Notes under the pieces: model-generated
The model's database searches: none
What the model was told of the DNA's origin: nothing
The model's input: the letters and a program-made list of their open reading frames with translations, nothing else
Source of the DNA: Planctomycetaceae bacterium
GTDB lineage: Bacteria; Planctomycetota; Planctomycetia; Pirellulales; Pirellulaceae
Direction: 5' to 3'
DNA length: 64,000 nucleotides
Assembly: GCA_002723275.1 (NCBI GenBank)
Contig: PBNZ01000037.1
Coordinates: 59,446 to 123,445, forward strand
In this document: piece after piece, positions 40,528 through 49,502 of the stretch
How the letters are laid out: each line of letters begins with the position of its first letter
Numbering within the stretch: position 1 is the stretch's first letter
Translations under genes and position numbers: made by a program

Positions 40528-42378
40528 TTAGGCAAAGAGCTTGTCGACGCTGTTTTCGTCCAGAGATAGCTCTAAATCAGAAGATTCATCTGGGAAGACA
40601 GTCGGCATTGATGCATCATGCCCGGCAAAAACGGCTTCGACCTGCTCAGGATAGGAGAGATCGTTTGCAGGTTGGAGGGCCTCCGCGGTTGACGTCTGCC
40701 CGACGTTTTTCGGTTCGTCGTGACTCGAGTAGATCGGCACAGCCGCCACAGCTGCTGCGACGCCAGAGATACCGACTGTCATCTCGTCCCCGGGGTTCTC
40801 ACCTTCCGCCTGCTGCGCCGCTTTGTTCAGGCGGTTCACCACCAACAAGGCATCCAGAGGTTCAACTGAATTACTTCCGTTCGAGTCAACGAAGGGTGCC
40901 GGAGCGAACGGGACCTGTGGGGTTGCTGGCAAGGATCCTCGGAAGCCGCCGTTGAGGAATCGCAGAACCGACTGCACATCTTCTTCGTCGACGATGCCGT
41001 CGTTGTTCACGTCGAGACGATCGTTAGGATTCATCCACGGAGTCGTATTGTCGCTGAGCGTGACAATGACGTTCGCAGTGTTCCTCAAACCAGAATCGTC
41101 CGTGACGGTGTAACTGAATGTCGCCTGCCCAGTGAATGATTCGGGCGGCGTATAACGAATGACTTGCTCCGTTTGCACCGCCGAATTGATGGCATCTCCA
41201 GGAGTTGCGGGACGATGATTGTCATACGAATGCACTTCATCACCCAACGTGCCGGGGATGCGCTGAATTGTATCAATGTCCAGCGTTCCGTCCGGTGGAC
41301 CGTACCATTTGCCAGCCTGAACAGCGAGGTCCATGAGGGTGTCTGGACGTGGATCGCCCCAGGCTACGAAGTCGTCGATCTTGGTGAAATCACGTAAGCC
41401 ACTCGCGTCGTCGCGGAATAAAAGCATTTCGCCAGATTGGGTCGACATCGACATCCCCTCCGGCCAACCAAGGAGGCGATATCCACGGGCTGGAATCGTC
41501 TGGTTCCCCGCAAGATCCGCGACCTTGACCGCATGCGAACCGGAAACAAGTACTTGGTTCACGCTGCTTAAATCGACCTCTTGGTACGTCGAATTGTAAA
41601 GCTCAACATGCTGATTCGGAATGATTTCAGAGATGATCACATCAGGAATGATCAACTCGATTGAGTCCAGGTCTGCTGGATAATCGACGGTCACAATCTC
41701 AGCAAATCCGTGGTCCGGTGCGGTGATGCTATCGATCACCAGTCGGCTCGAACCTTTGTCATTGTCGAGTACCTTGATATCGGCACTTGTATCATTGTTG
41801 AGATAAACAGCGTCGTCTGTCGCATCATTCGCGCTGACGGCGACATCAATTAGCATCTGCTTGAGTTCGGCGTAGCTGTCCGGTTCTTCCAGGCTGTGAA
41901 GCGTCAAGCTAAAGGATTCGACGGCAATGTTGTTTTGGTCAACAATGACGACATCGCGATAGACAAACGGCCAGCTGGTTAGAAAATTGTCGCTCGCGCC
42001 ATCGCCGTCGGCATCCGTGTCCTGGAGCCATGGGATGTCGCGCCCTTCGGATACCGAATCATTGCCAAGCTCAAACCCAACAGGATTCATCCCCAGAATA
42101 TCAATCTTCAATTCGGGGTGGTTTTCACGGAGATCATTCTGCAGATCGTCGAGGTACCCAAACTGGGCACTGCAGTAGAATCACGTGGAATAGCCGAAGT
42201 ACCACGCACTCACCTGGCCTTGATAGTCTCGCGGCGAGACCATCGTGTTGTAGGTGGCTGAAGTTGGATTAACGTCAAGCAGCGCAAAGTCGGCCACTTG
42301 CGAGCCAAGACCCGTTAACAAATCACGCGATTCAAGGTGTTCGACCTGCAAGTGGCGTCGAGAGTTTCGAAATAACAT
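40528..42378 (-). CDS. candidate selenoprotein: thioredoxin-like dockerin protein with U-x-x-C
   Basis: 616 residues if the UGA at 42181-42183 is residue 66. The N-terminus has the export tag 'LQVEHLESRDLLTG'. A thioredoxin-like domain follows: 'VADFALLDVNPTS', 'GQVSAWYFGYST-U-FYC', 'LDDLQNDL', so UGA occupies the first position of a CxxC-like pair with Cys69. Later come a lamin-tail-like segment (about 200-390), a cadherin-like segment, dockerin calcium loops ('DVNNDGIVDEEDVQSVL' about 440, 'DSNGSNSVEPLDALLVV') and an acidic tail ending 'VDKLFA'. No other lesion is seen over 1.85 kb. ATG 42378 starts the export tag; the frame is open to 42450. Expected to be secreted or surface-bound. Confidence 0.8.
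42154..42170 (-). promoter_or_regulatory. SECIS-like hairpin after in-frame UGA (dockerin protein)
   Basis: On the minus strand, 16 nt after the UGA: stem GUGCCC/GGGUAC (one G-U pair) with loop AGUUU. The GU in a five-base loop and the spacing fit a bacterial SECIS; the lower stem is less regular than in the CRTAC1 pair. Confidence 0.7.
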
Positions 42379-42772
42379 CGGTGAATGATAGAACCAGATT
42401 CTTAGGGAAGGCTTAATTCCGACAAGGCCTCGAACGAGGCCGTAAGGCATTAGCTGCGAGAAACGGCGACGACTTCATTGTAATCACTGTTTCATTTTGA
42501 CTGATTGAAAGTGTTTCGGATTCTTTACGTATCTGCCACTTCTCCCAAAATTGGATTCGGCCCTGTTCCGACTAAACCGGTTGAACCAATTAGAAATAAA
42601 GGATCTTTCTTGGCGCCCGCGACTGAGGGGCAATCAGAATTGTTGCAACGTAATCTCGCGAGACAATCTCGAAAGCCGGCTTTCGGTCTCAACTCCGAAA
42701 TCCAACCGACAAACGATCGAATTGAGTCCAGAAACAATTGTGGACACATTGATTTGCGGCTGGTCATTCCAC

Positions 42773-42804
42773 AAAAAAAGGGCTGCACGGTGATGTGCAG
42801 CCCT
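42773..42804 (-). terminator. Rho-independent terminator for the PEP-CTERM gene
   Basis: Nine-bp stem GGGCTGCAC/GTGCAGCCC with a six-base loop (42780-42803), followed on the minus strand by seven T (42779-42773). It lies about 40 nt past the stop of the PEP-CTERM gene. Confidence 0.85.
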
Positions 42805-42842
42805 GGATATTGATTCGCCGCAATGGCGTTTGTTCGACCGAG

Positions 42843-43472
42843 TTACGCGGCGCGACGGCGTCGGAGGCCCAATGCCATCAGCGAGCCGATTCCCAGCAGG
42901 CTCAGGCTGGTGGGCTCAGGGACGAGCGAGTAGATAACACCATCAATTTCGCTGCGGGGCTTGTTGCCCGGAGCATCGTTGTCGAGGTAGACGTGGAGAG
43001 CACCAGCGCCATCAGACAAGGCTGATCCCATCGGAACCCGCCAGTTTCCGCCCGTTACAGCACCACCGGGAGTGGCGTCGCTACCATCGGATGCAAGATA
43101 GTTGGTGAGTTCGCCGGAAGCGAAGCCGCCCGCGAAACCAAAACTGTCTCCTTCGCCTGCTTTCGCGAAGATTACGACGTCGATATTATAAGCCGAATTC
43201 GCGAGCAAACCGTCAATCGTCATGTCCATTTCAGTGACATTGTCGCCACTCTTGTCGTCTGCCACATTGCCATCGATTGTGAAATCGCTGTCGCTGCCAT
43301 CAGGCCAATTCCAGCCAACTGCGTTGAGCGTATTGACGTCAGTCAGATCGACGTAGGTTTGGCCGGCGGGAAGGCTGTTCTGGAAATCATCAATTGAAAT
43401 CGCCAGAGCTGGCGAAGCTGCGCAGCTGATTGAGATAACTGACACGAGTGCCACTAAGTTAAATCGAATCAT
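42843..43472 (-). CDS. PEP-CTERM exported protein of unknown function
   Basis: 209 residues. Signal peptide (cleavage near 'ALA', residue 24), a beta-rich middle with 'EMDMTIDGLLANSAYNIDV', and a classic PEP-CTERM end: 'VPEPTSLSLLGIGSLMALG' plus RRRR. It would be exported, anchored and processed by an exosortase. No catalytic motif is visible. It is closed by a strong terminator, so it is its own transcription unit. Confidence 0.88.
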   Translation of the reverse strand: MIRFNLVALVSVISISCAASPALAISIDDFQNSLPAGQTYVDLTDVNTLNAVGWNWPDGSDSDFTIDGNVADDKSGDNVTEMDMTIDGLLANSAYNIDVVIFAKAGEGDSFGFAGGFASGELTNYLASDGSDATPGGAVTGGNWRVPMGSALSDGAGALHVYLDNDAPGNKPRSEIDGVIYSLVPEPTSLSLLGIGSLMALGLRRRRAA

Positions 43473-44251
43473 TTCTTAAGTACCTTTTCTACAGCTGTCT
43501 GAGCCACTCTTGCTGATCCAAAAAAAATGCCAATTCCCCCGGCCTGAGCGCAATTGCACACAGATTGGAGAAATTGACATTTTGTGGATCTTCAGTAGCG
43601 GACTCGCTAAACCAAATTGTTCATTAGTCGTTACCGATAACTTTCACAATCCATGTAATCGTAATCCGTTCGGTTTTATATTAATTCTCGATTTTGATTT
43701 GATTAAAACCTTATTTGCCAATTTGTTTGTTCAAATTTCTGAAGTGCAAATAGGACGACTTATCGTCGAGAAATCTTGTCGTCCTATTCGATCTGAATGG
43801 CAACGTTGAGAAAGTGCCATTCCAATATCGAACAAGGGCTTGGTTAGCCAATGGTTTGTCTCAATACGTTGAGATCTTACCTTCGTCGATCGTTTTTTGG
43901 GTTTGATGTGTCTTGCTCAAGGGCACTCGTTTTAGCAGTTGATCGTTTCGCAATTCTGCAGCGGTAATGCATGTTTGATCTTCCGGTTTTTGTTTTGAAT
44001 GTTCGCTCACCTTATATCTCGTAAGATGAATTCTTCTTGTTTGGAGTTCGGTGTCGATCAGGCAGCTTGGGTAGATTTGTTGTTTGTTCAACATGGCACG
44101 TTGAGTCGGTCATTGCCTGATTCTGACCGGGAAATGGAGTGCCCCAGTTCAACGTGATGATGGTTGGATTCTGTTAAAATACAGATCGATTTGGCGGTTC
44201 TCGAAGATCGCTATTTGTTTTGCCGATTGGGATTTGTTTTCCGAGGGTTCC
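43473..44251. other. AT-rich intergenic region, no gene seen
   Basis: About 780 bases between divergent genes. Open frames here have no recognisable family and unusual composition. It holds an inverted repeat at 43750-43787 and presumably two promoters. Confidence 0.55.
43750..43787. repeat. 10-bp inverted repeat with 18-base loop
   Basis: Perfect arms ATAGGACGAC (43750-43759) and GTCGTCCTAT (43778-43787). The left arm can instead fold locally as GACGA-CTTA-TCGTC. No T-run follows. Confidence 0.65.
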
Positions 44252-46288
44252 ATGCATACCAGCTATCGTCATCGAGTATTCTTTGCGGTTCTGTTGGTGG
44301 TGGTTTTCACGGGGCTAGTTGAGGCTCGCGAGCCTCGCCTGAGTTCAGTGCGGCGTGAACTAGCTCCGCCGATATCTGGTGGATTGGACTGGATCAATTC
44401 AAAGCAGCCTCTCGAAATGGAGGACTTGCGAGGCAAGTTCGTCATTCTCGATTTCTGGACCTATTGTTGCATCAACTGCATTCAGACTTTGCCTGAATTA
44501 AAGAAGTTGGAGAAGGCTTATCCGAACGAACTGGTCGTGATCGGTGTGCACGCTCCGAAGTTTTTCGGTGAGCGAGATACCGAAAATATACGAGAGGCGG
44601 TGGTGCGCTATGAGGTTGAGCATCCTGTTGTCAACGATGCTAATACGGTGATCGCCAAGCGGTATGGAGTGAAGGGCTGGCCGACGCTTTATGTGATCGA
44701 TCCCCAGGGGTACCTGGTGGCGACCCATTATGGCGAGGCAACTTTCAACATGCTGGACAGCTTTATGAAGAGGGCGATTCCTCGGTATCGTCGCAACGGC
44801 GTACTCGACTCGACTCCACTTCACTTTGATCTTGAGATTAATAAGGCGCCCGCGACGCCGCTGCGATACCCTGGAAAAGTTCTTGCCGATAGAGGGTCCG
44901 ATCGGCTGTTCATCGCCGACTCTGGATATCATCGCATCGTGATTACATCGCTCGATGGCAAATTGTTGGAGGTGATTGGTACTGGCCAATCTGGAGCGGG
45001 TAACGGCTTGTATTCGGACGCCTCTTTCTCAAGTCCTCAAGGAATGGCTCTCCAAGGAAACTCGTTGTACGTTGCCGACACGAATAATCACATGATTCGG
45101 CGAGTGGATTTAAAGGCACGCCGTGTCAGCACGATTGCTGGGACGGGAGAACAGCTACGCCAGTATGGACCTGTTCCAGCACGACGGGCAAAATCTCAAA
45201 GGTTGGCAAGTCCCTGGGACTTGTATATTCAGGGTGATAATCTGTTTGTCGCCATGGCGGGTGTGCATCAGATTTGGCGGATGTCACTTGATCGGGGCCG
45301 TATCGGAACCTACGCCGGTAACGGAGTTGAAGATATTGTTGACGGTCCACTCGTCACGCGCTCCAACGATTCTTCTTCGTTTGCTCAGCCAAGTGGTTTT
45401 GCATCCGATGGCCAGTTGCTGTTCGTTGCAGACAGTGAAGGTAGCGCAATTCGGGCGGTGCCCATCTCAACAAACGGCCAAGTTGTAACCGTGCTTGGTC
45501 CCAATCGCTTGAAGAAAGAAATGCGATTGTTTACGTACGGGGATCGCGACGGTCCCCTGCCTGCGAGCTTGTTGCAGCATCCGATCGGGGTCGCGTTCTC
45601 GAACAATCGTATCTTTGTGGCAGATACCTACAACAACAAAATCAAGGCGATTGATCTTCGCACTCGACAGATTCGGACCATTGCTGGAACGCCCGCCCCT
45701 GGAAACGAAGACTCTCCGGCGAGATTCGACGAACCAGCAGGACTTAGTTTCGCCGGCGGCAAGCTATACGTCGCCGATACGAATAACCATGCGATCCGCA
45801 TCATTGATATCGCAGATAAAGGGCAGGTCAGCACACTGGAGCTGCAAGGTTTAGAACCGCCTCAGCCCGTTGCCGAGGAGAGATCTGTTGTTCTTGGACC
45901 CCGGATTAAATTCAATCGGGTGGTAAGGCCCAATCGAAAAAATGAGTTGGAGGTTGATGTTCGTCTTGAGCTGCCGAGTGGATCTGGGCTCAATCGCGAC
46001 TTGCCCATTTCCTATCGCACCAGTACCGTAGGCAAGCAAGAACTGTTCAACGAAAAAGATCTCGGCAAACGGGTCGAGATCAAGGATTCGAAGCCGACCT
46101 TTCGAATACGAGTGCCCTTGCAGGAAGAAAAAGGGAAGGCTCCCTTGAGGATCACGATTACGTTCTTCTATTGTGAATCGGAATCCAAGGCGATCTGCAA
46201 GATCGGAAACGTTACCTTCGAAGGACTCATTGCCGTAGACTCACAGGCAAAACAGGAATCGCTGCAATTGGCTTACCAAGTCAAGTAA
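44252..46288 (+). CDS. exported thioredoxin-NHL repeat protein
   Basis: 678 residues. Signal peptide 1-28 (near 'LVEA'), thioredoxin-like domain with 'FWTYCCINCIQTLPEL' at about 73-88 and cis-Pro 'GWPTLYVID' near 147, then a six-bladed NHL propeller (about 205-535; repeated 'YVADTNNHMIRRVDL', 'FVADTYNNKIKAIDL', 'YVADTNNHAIRIIDI') and a C-terminal beta domain. The family resembles NHLRC2. ATG 44252 is set by GAGGG 5 nt upstream. Twenty nt before the U-x-x-C thioredoxin gene, so they form an operon; its Cys77 aligns with the UGA of that gene. Confidence 0.9.
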   Translation: MHTSYRHRVFFAVLLVVVFTGLVEAREPRLSSVRRELAPPISGGLDWINSKQPLEMEDLRGKFVILDFWTYCCINCIQTLPELKKLEKAYPNELVVIGVHAPKFFGERDTENIREAVVRYEVEHPVVNDANTVIAKRYGVKGWPTLYVIDPQGYLVATHYGEATFNMLDSFMKRAIPRYRRNGVLDSTPLHFDLEINKAPATPLRYPGKVLADRGSDRLFIADSGYHRIVITSLDGKLLEVIGTGQSGAGNGLYSDASFSSPQGMALQGNSLYVADTNNHMIRRVDLKARRVSTIAGTGEQLRQYGPVPARRAKSQRLASPWDLYIQGDNLFVAMAGVHQIWRMSLDRGRIGTYAGNGVEDIVDGPLVTRSNDSSSFAQPSGFASDGQLLFVADSEGSAIRAVPISTNGQVVTVLGPNRLKKEMRLFTYGDRDGPLPASLLQHPIGVAFSNNRIFVADTYNNKIKAIDLRTRQIRTIAGTPAPGNEDSPARFDEPAGLSFAGGKLYVADTNNHAIRIIDIADKGQVSTLELQGLEPPQPVAEERSVVLGPRIKFNRVVRPNRKNELEVDVRLELPSGSGLNRDLPISYRTSTVGKQELFNEKDLGKRVEIKDSKPTFRIRVPLQEEKGKAPLRITITFFYCESESKAICKIGNVTFEGLIAVDSQAKQESLQLAYQVK

Positions 46289-46308
46289 TGCATTTTTCAT
46301 AAGAGAAG

Positions 46309-47397
46309 ATGATGAATCCAGGTCGAATCACCTTGGTGGTGTTCTTGTCGTTGCTGGTGTATTCCAACGTTCAAGGGCAAAACGTCACCAACTATGCCCA
46401 GATCCCCAATCCTTTTCTGTTTTTGCTGCGTGAACCAGCCGTCCATCAGGATCTGCAGCTTAGCCCAAAGCAGCGGGGCGAACTCATCTTACTCAACGAG
46501 AAGTACGACGGGGTCCTACTTGCCGCACGCAATTCGCCGCAGAAGGGCCAGCAAAGAGTAGCCCAAGTCTTCGCTGAAACGCGCGATGCGGTAAAGAGCT
46601 TATTGACCGCAGAACAACAGACACGACTGCGGCAGATCGGCTACCGGCTCAAGGGCATGCCGTTTGTCTTACTGCCGGACGCTGCCATGGAAATGGAATT
46701 GTCAGATGAGCAAAAGCAACAGATTCAGCAGATTGTTGATGAGACGGCCAAAAAACTTGATGACTTGAATACCGGTACGTATCCCGGCCCTGACGCATAC
46801 GCAAAGATCCAGGCTGATTCTCAACGTTTGCAGCGAGAACAGCAAAAGAATATTTCGGCTCTGCTCGAAGATCAACAGAAGCAGACGATCGTTGCCTTAA
46901 TCGGAAAACCATTCGATCTCGCATCGCTTGGACGAGTGGCCTTCCGGGCACCCGAGATTGCTCCAGGTGGAACTTGGATTAATTCGGAAGCTCTCAATCT
47001 GACAAAGCTGCGAGGCAAGGTGGTGGCCTTGCATTTCTTTGCCTTTGGCTGAATCAATTGCGTTCGAAACTACCCCTGGTACAGGGGTTGGCATCAAGAG
47101 TTCTCACCAGAAGGACTGGTGATGGTGGGTGTTCACACACCTGAGACAACAACAGAACGCGATCTGTCTGCGTTGCGGCGACATGTGATGTCCGAAGAAC
47201 TGAAGTTCCCTATTGTTTCCGATAACAACCAAAATACTTGGAACACCTGGGGCAATTCGATGTGGCCGAGCGTTTATCTCATCGACAAAAAGGGACGGTT
47301 GAGATACTGGTGGTACGGGGAGCTAGATTGGAAGGGTGCCGGTGGCCAAAAGATGATGGCGGAAAAGATCAAGGAACTGTTGGCTGAGGAAGGTTGA
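46309..47397 (+). CDS. candidate selenoprotein: exported thioredoxin-like protein with U-x-x-C
   Basis: 362 residues if UGA 47050-47052 is residue 248. Signal peptide 1-23 ('NVQG'), a Spy/CpxP-like helical region rich in Gln (about 45-205), then a redoxin domain: 'LRGKVVALHFFAFG-U-INC', 'GLVMVGVHTPETTTERD', cis-Pro 'MWPSVYLIDKKGRLRYWWYG'. The UGA takes the first place of the CxxC pair and lines up with the second Cys of 'YCCINC' in the gene just upstream. If translation stopped at UGA, a thioredoxin fold truncated after its second strand would remain. No frameshift or other stop was found. The downstream open frame (47119-47397) lacks the active site. Confidence 0.85.
47072..47088 (+). promoter_or_regulatory. 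SECIS-like hairpin after in-frame UGA (thioredoxin-like protein)
   Basis: Stem ACCCCU (47072-47077) with AGGGGU (47083-47088) and loop GGUAC (47078-47082), 25 nt after the UGA. GGU at the loop start is the same as in the CRTAC1 hairpins. The G and C at the loop ends might pair, leaving GUA. Confidence 0.78.
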
Positions 47398-47490
47398 CGG
47401 ATCAACCAGCCTGCCGGGCGTCAACGCGTGGAACGACCGGCAGTTGTGTACCTGCGGAAATCACCGTTTTGCTGATCGAACGAAAGTCGC

Positions 47491-47928
47491 CTAGCTGAGA
47501 TAACTCTTCAACATCCAGACGGTTTTTTCGTGAACTTGGATGCGGGCGATCATCAGGTCTTCGGATTCAGAGTCGTCCGCCTCTCCCGCCTTGTCTCGCG
47601 CTGTCTTTAAGTCGACCAGCAATTTTTCGTTGGCGGCGATCAGGTGCTGGACCATCGCCTCGGCGGAGGCATCCTCGGCGATCTCATCGATTCCTGCCAT
47701 TTGTGCCAGGTTGGCCAGCCCGCCAGGAGCGAGTGCATCCTTAGCGCGAATTCTTTCGGAAATTTCGTCGACGGCGGTAAACAGTTCGGTGTACTGTTGT
47801 TCGAAGGCGACGTGCAAGGAAAAGAAAGACGGGCCACGTACATTCCAGTGGCAGATGTGCGTTTGGCCGATCAAGGCATAAGAGTCGGCAACGACTTGGC
47901 GCAGGGCTTCAATAACAGCTTGGCTCAT
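47491..47928 (-). CDS. Dps-family ferritin-like protein
   Basis: 145 residues. The intersubunit ferroxidase residues are visible in 'HICHWNVRGPSFFSLHVAFE' and 'TAVDEISERIRA'. It forms a dodecameric iron-storage cage that removes Fe2+ and peroxide and can bind DNA. ATG 47928 has AAGGA 7 nt upstream. Monocistronic between convergent neighbours. Confidence 0.92.
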   Translation of the reverse strand: MSQAVIEALRQVVADSYALIGQTHICHWNVRGPSFFSLHVAFEQQYTELFTAVDEISERIRAKDALAPGGLANLAQMAGIDEIAEDASAEAMVQHLIAANEKLLVDLKTARDKAGEADDSESEDLMIARIQVHEKTVWMLKSYLS

Positions 47929-48050
47929 GCAGATTTCCTTACTCAAAGAATAGAGTTTGCGGTTTTCAGCTCATTATAGAAAAGATGACCGTTTTGGCTC
48001 GAAATCGTAGATGGAGAACTCGCCCGCCCGCCAGACAGCGAGAGAACTCG

Positions 48051-49499
48051 CTAGGTCATGATTTCGTGGACGATCTTGGCATCGTCATGAGTGACGAGTC
48101 GCTCCGGTTGCCCGTTTCGGAGGAAGTAGAGATCTTTAAAATCCATGCCGAACAGATCCAGCACAGTCGCCTGGTAGTCATGTGCCTTCACGACGTTTTC
48201 GACAGCACGATGACCGACTTCGTCGGTGCTTCCGTAGGTCATGCCTCCGCGAATTCCTCCGCCGGCGAGCCACATGCTGAAGCCCTGACCGTTGTGATCG
48301 CGGCCCCCCTTGGCTGGATCGCCTTCGACAACGGGCAGTCGTCCGATCTCACCGCCCCAGTGGACCAAGACCTCGTCTAACATGCCGCGTTGCTTGAGAT
48401 CCTTGACGAGTGCAGCCGAGGGACGATCGGTTCGGTTGCAGATGCTCGGTAAGGTTTCCTGTAGGTTGCTGTGGTTGTCCCATGGTTGTCCGCCGAGGAA
48501 GAGTTGGACAAAACGGACTCCCCGCTCGACCAAACGTCTTGCAATAAGACAACGTGTGCCGTATTCGCGCGTCGTTTCGTTATCGAGGCCGTACATCTTT
48601 TTCGTGGCTTCGGTTTCCTGGGATAGATCGAGAGCGTCCTGTGCGGACTCCTGCATGCGAGCTGCCAATTCATAACTGGCAATTCGGGCCTCGAGATCGT
48701 GTGCACCGGGATACTTCGCTGCATGGCGTCGATTGAGTTCGTTAAGGAACGACAAGTTCTGTTCCTGGACCTCGCCACGAAGGTGTTGCGGTGGATCGAG
48801 GTTGAGGATGCGTGGATCTTTCGGGCGCAGTACCGTGCCTTGGAACATTGACGGCATCCAGCCATTCGACCAGTTGTGTACTCCATCAACGGGATGTCCG
48901 CCCGGATCCGTCAAAACGATATAAGCAGGCAGGTTTTGAGATTCACTGCCCAGGCCATAGGTGATCCAGCTTCCCAGAGACGGACGTCCCGTCACGCCGG
49001 CGATGCCGTTATTCATGTACCGGATAGAGACCTCGTGGCCATTGTGGCCAGTCTGCATGGAACGCACGATACAGACGTCATCGACAATGTTTCCTAACTC
49101 AGGCATGAGCTCGGAAATCTCAGTCCCGCATTCACCGTGCTTTCGGAATTTCCAGGGTGTTCCCTTCAGTTGTTTGGTGGCTCGCTTGATGAAACTAAAA
49201 CCGATATCCCCCTCGTAGCTTTTGCCATCGAGTCGAGAAAGTTCGGGTTTGGGGTCCATCAAGTCCATATGAGAGGGGCCGCCGTGTTGGAACAGCGAGA
49301 TCATCGCCTTGGCTCTTGGTGGTCGATGCGGCTGCTTGGGTTTCATGTCGAAAACCGGAGGCCGCAGTTGTACCTCTTTGGGAACCCCCATTGCTTGATC
49401 TTCCATGAGCAACGAGGCAATGGCGAACATACCGATCCCCATCGCATTTTCCTGCAGGAAGGTTCGACGATCAAAAACACCATCTCGAAAAGGGCTCAT
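48051..49499 (-). CDS. DUF1501 protein (sulfatase-like fold)
   Basis: 482 residues. The N-terminus 'FDRRTFLQENAMGIG' looks like a Tat-type region, followed by 'LFQHGGPSHMDLMDPKP', 'GHNGHEVSIRYMNNGI' and the C-terminal 'GRDHNGQGFSMWLAGGGI', typical of DUF1501. It starts 3 nt after the stop of the DUF1549/1553 gene. These pairs are abundant in planctomycetes and are thought to act together in the periplasm; the substrate is unknown. Confidence 0.95.
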   Translation of the reverse strand: MSPFRDGVFDRRTFLQENAMGIGMFAIASLLMEDQAMGVPKEVQLRPPVFDMKPKQPHRPPRAKAMISLFQHGGPSHMDLMDPKPELSRLDGKSYEGDIGFSFIKRATKQLKGTPWKFRKHGECGTEISELMPELGNIVDDVCIVRSMQTGHNGHEVSIRYMNNGIAGVTGRPSLGSWITYGLGSESQNLPAYIVLTDPGGHPVDGVHNWSNGWMPSMFQGTVLRPKDPRILNLDPPQHLRGEVQEQNLSFLNELNRRHAAKYPGAHDLEARIASYELAARMQESAQDALDLSQETEATKKMYGLDNETTREYGTRCLIARRLVERGVRFVQLFLGGQPWDNHSNLQETLPSICNRTDRPSAALVKDLKQRGMLDEVLVHWGGEIGRLPVVEGDPAKGGRDHNGQGFSMWLAGGGIRGGMTYGSTDEVGHRAVENVVKAHDYQATVLDLFGMDFKDLYFLRNGQPERLVTHDDAKIVHEIMT

Positions 49500-49502
49500 G
49501 GG

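Noticed and set aside
43510..43809. 99-codon open frame in the AT-rich gap
   Set aside because: No family resemblance, no ribosome binding site, composition unlike neighbouring genes.
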